Of a DNA stretch of 64,000 nt, positions 62,813 to 64,000 are shown piece after piece (position 1 is the stretch's first letter; each line of letters opens with the position of its first letter). Both the position numbers and the translations under genes were made by a program. This DNA is from Vibrio japonicus (GTDB lineage Bacteria; Pseudomonadota; Gammaproteobacteria; Enterobacterales; Vibrionaceae), in contig NZ_CP102097.1 of NCBI RefSeq assembly GCF_024582835.1, positions 62,001 through 126,000 on the forward strand. Direction: 5' to 3'. A model generated the notes under the pieces. The model was given only the letters and a program-made list of their open reading frames with translations. It did not search any database and was not told the DNA's origin.

Positions 62813-63742
62813 TTATGCACAATGCAACTCGCCATTAATCAATGAATTTTGCTCAGTAAAGTGCTTCCAAAGTTTTGACATTGTGGGCGTCATTTCTTCA
62901 GTCGAAAAACGATACAATTTAATTTTAGCGGGTAAGGCTGGTATGGATTCCGAGAACCGCGTCAAGCGCTGCTCTTCTAGCTCTTCTTGGACAAAGCCGG
63001 CAGGAAGCCAAACAACGCCATGACCTGATAGCGCCATTGACTTCAATGAATGCGTCACCGCATTTTCATAGACAATTTTAAAGTTACACTTACTCTGTCC
63101 CAATGAACCATGTTTTTCCAATACCTGGGCAAAGAACGTGCTGGATGGGTAATTCAACAACGGGACACTGGCATTTTTAACATCTTTATAAAGTGGTGAA
63201 CCATCTTCTTTTGTTGCCACAACAGGAATCAAGCAATCCGTGCCGATCGTGACTGATTCAACCTCTGGGTTCGGTATGTAAAGGCGAGTACCTTTGAATG
63301 ACAAACCGATTAAGAAATCAGAACGGTTATCGATAAAAGACTGTACAGAATCATGCAAGTTCTTTGGACAAACACACACGGTTGCCGTTTTAAACGCATC
63401 GGCATTATTGTTAATCATTCGATTTACCACATATTCAGAAAGAGAGTGCTGGGTGTGGAACGTGATCGTTGTTTCATTATTGTTAACTTGCTTCACAGTT
63501 TCCAAACGCGCAAATTCGATCTGCTGTTTTAAATCATTAGCATGCTTTAGGAAACGAAAGCCCGCTTTTGTGAATGTCGCTGGGTAAGTATTTCGGTTGA
63601 CCAAATCCACGCCCACCCACTCTTCTAATAACTTGATTCTTCTACCAAAAGCAGGCTGAGTTACATTTCTTGCTTTCGCCGCCTTGGCAAAGCTACCGTA
63701 CTGAGAGAGGTACAAAAAATCCTCTATCCATTTTAAATCCAT
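62813..63742 (-). CDS. LysR-family transcriptional regulator
   Basis: A 309-residue LysR protein with an N-terminal helix-turn-helix (WIEDFLYLSQYGSFAKAAKA and RNVTQPAFGRRIKLLEEW) and a full effector-binding domain. It is divergent from the D-cysteine desulfhydrase-like gene at 63902 across 159 bases and upstream of the MFS-GST pair. It may control either or both; the divergent position favours the desulfhydrase gene as its primary target. Confidence 0.88.
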   Translation of the reverse strand: MDLKWIEDFLYLSQYGSFAKAAKARNVTQPAFGRRIKLLEEWVGVDLVNRNTYPATFTKAGFRFLKHANDLKQQIEFARLETVKQVNNNETTITFHTQHSLSEYVVNRMINNNADAFKTATVCVCPKNLHDSVQSFIDNRSDFLIGLSFKGTRLYIPNPEVESVTIGTDCLIPVVATKEDGSPLYKDVKNASVPLLNYPSSTFFAQVLEKHGSLGQSKCNFKIVYENAVTHSLKSMALSGHGVVWLPAGFVQEELEEQRLTRFSESIPALPAKIKLYRFSTEEMTPTMSKLWKHFTEQNSLINGELHCA

Positions 63743-63901
63743 TTTATCTTCCCGGGCATCCCGCTACGTTTTAATTACAACTATTTAAAAAAATACTAAC
63801 AAGGGTGTTAAAAAAAAGCATTATCTTTCGACCCATGTCAAACGCTAATGTGACTGCAGTGTTAAACATATCACTTACATTACATTAACAGGAGACTTGA
63901 A

Positions 63902-64000
63902 ATGCATTTAGCACGTTATCCACGATTGAATTTTGCGCATTTAGATACGCCGTTAGAACTGATGGAAAACCTTTCCAAAGCACTGGGTGGTCCGAACATC
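63902..64000 (+). CDS. D-cysteine desulfhydrase / ACC deaminase-like enzyme, N-terminal fragment
   Basis: Only the first 33 codons are in the window. They start [20 protein letters not shown], followed by [10 protein letters not shown], which lines up with the N-terminus of DcyD-type PLP enzymes that break D-cysteine into pyruvate, ammonia and sulfide, and with the related ACC deaminases. The active-site lysine lies beyond the edge. AGGAG lies 8 bases before the ATG. It is divergent from a LysR gene. Confidence 0.75.
   Translation, partial: MHLARYPRLNFAHLDTPLELMENLSKALGGPNI

Overview
The window looks like chromosomal DNA of a marine Vibrio, most likely the second chromosome. The gene content is typical of vibrios: luxPQ for AI-2 sensing, the phaBAPC polyhydroxybutyrate operon, fabV as enoyl reductase, a class I HMG-CoA reductase, nrdDG next to an aspartate-family aminotransferase, a chitin-active LPMO and many signalling proteins. 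In Vibrio cholerae many of these genes lie on the small chromosome; that assignment rests on general knowledge, not on a search. I cannot name the species. I found no rRNA, tRNA, CRISPR array, integron cassette, prophage or intact insertion sequence. Base composition looks even except in a few AT-rich spacers.

Layout. 1-9.8 kb: a truncated FAD oxidoreductase, the ybbA-ybbP ABC exporter divergent from tesA, fabV, a GAF/GGDEF-like/EAL protein and an ABC-class ATPase. 9.9-18.8 kb: a DnaJ-related protein, a 2OG-Fe(II) oxygenase, a YjdF-like membrane protein, helD-cutA, yccS, a small orphan and HMG-CoA reductase. 18.9-28.5 kb: luxPQ, GIY-YIG protein plus yceH, tmaR (yeeX), a small YgjV-like membrane protein, OmpA-like and DsbA-like lipoproteins, an FKBP isomerase, a Nudix hydrolase and a retropepsin-like lipoprotein. 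28.5-34.3 kb: aminotransferase, nrdDG with a dense FNR/NrdR/DnaA-type promoter, a secreted EEP nuclease and thpR. 34.4-41.9 kb: a sulfur-stress block. An ArsR/BigR-type repressor heads an apparent operon of two YedE-type transporters plus an RND pump, and opposite it lie a DUF2892 protein and a CoA-disulfide/persulfide reductase with a rhodanese domain. 41.9-46 kb: small unknown genes and remnants, an AlaX-like editing protein, the LPMO and an L,D-transpeptidase-like protein. 46-52.6 kb: a YdeP-type molybdopterin oxidoreductase, a LysR regulator, fdhD, an MFS transporter and an amino-acid racemase. 52.7-58.6 kb: phaBAPC and a TetR regulator. 58.7-64 kb: a chemoreceptor, GST, MFS transporter, a LysR regulator and the start of a D-cysteine desulfhydrase-like gene.

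Shared themes are anaerobic or redox adaptation (FNR-type sites, nrdDG, fdhD and its oxidoreductase), sulfur chemistry (YedE pair, persulfide reductase, possible D-cysteine desulfhydrase) and surface or chitin life (LPMO, AI-2 sensing, chemoreceptor, EAL protein). The most unusual non-coding signals are a branched, Shine-Dalgarno-sequestering palindrome just ahead of the LPMO gene, a nested stem-loop built from DnaA-box-like words after ybbP, a DnaA-type box beside the NrdR boxes of nrdD, four 15-bp tandem repeats upstream of the pha operon and a decayed gene junction near 42.7 kb.
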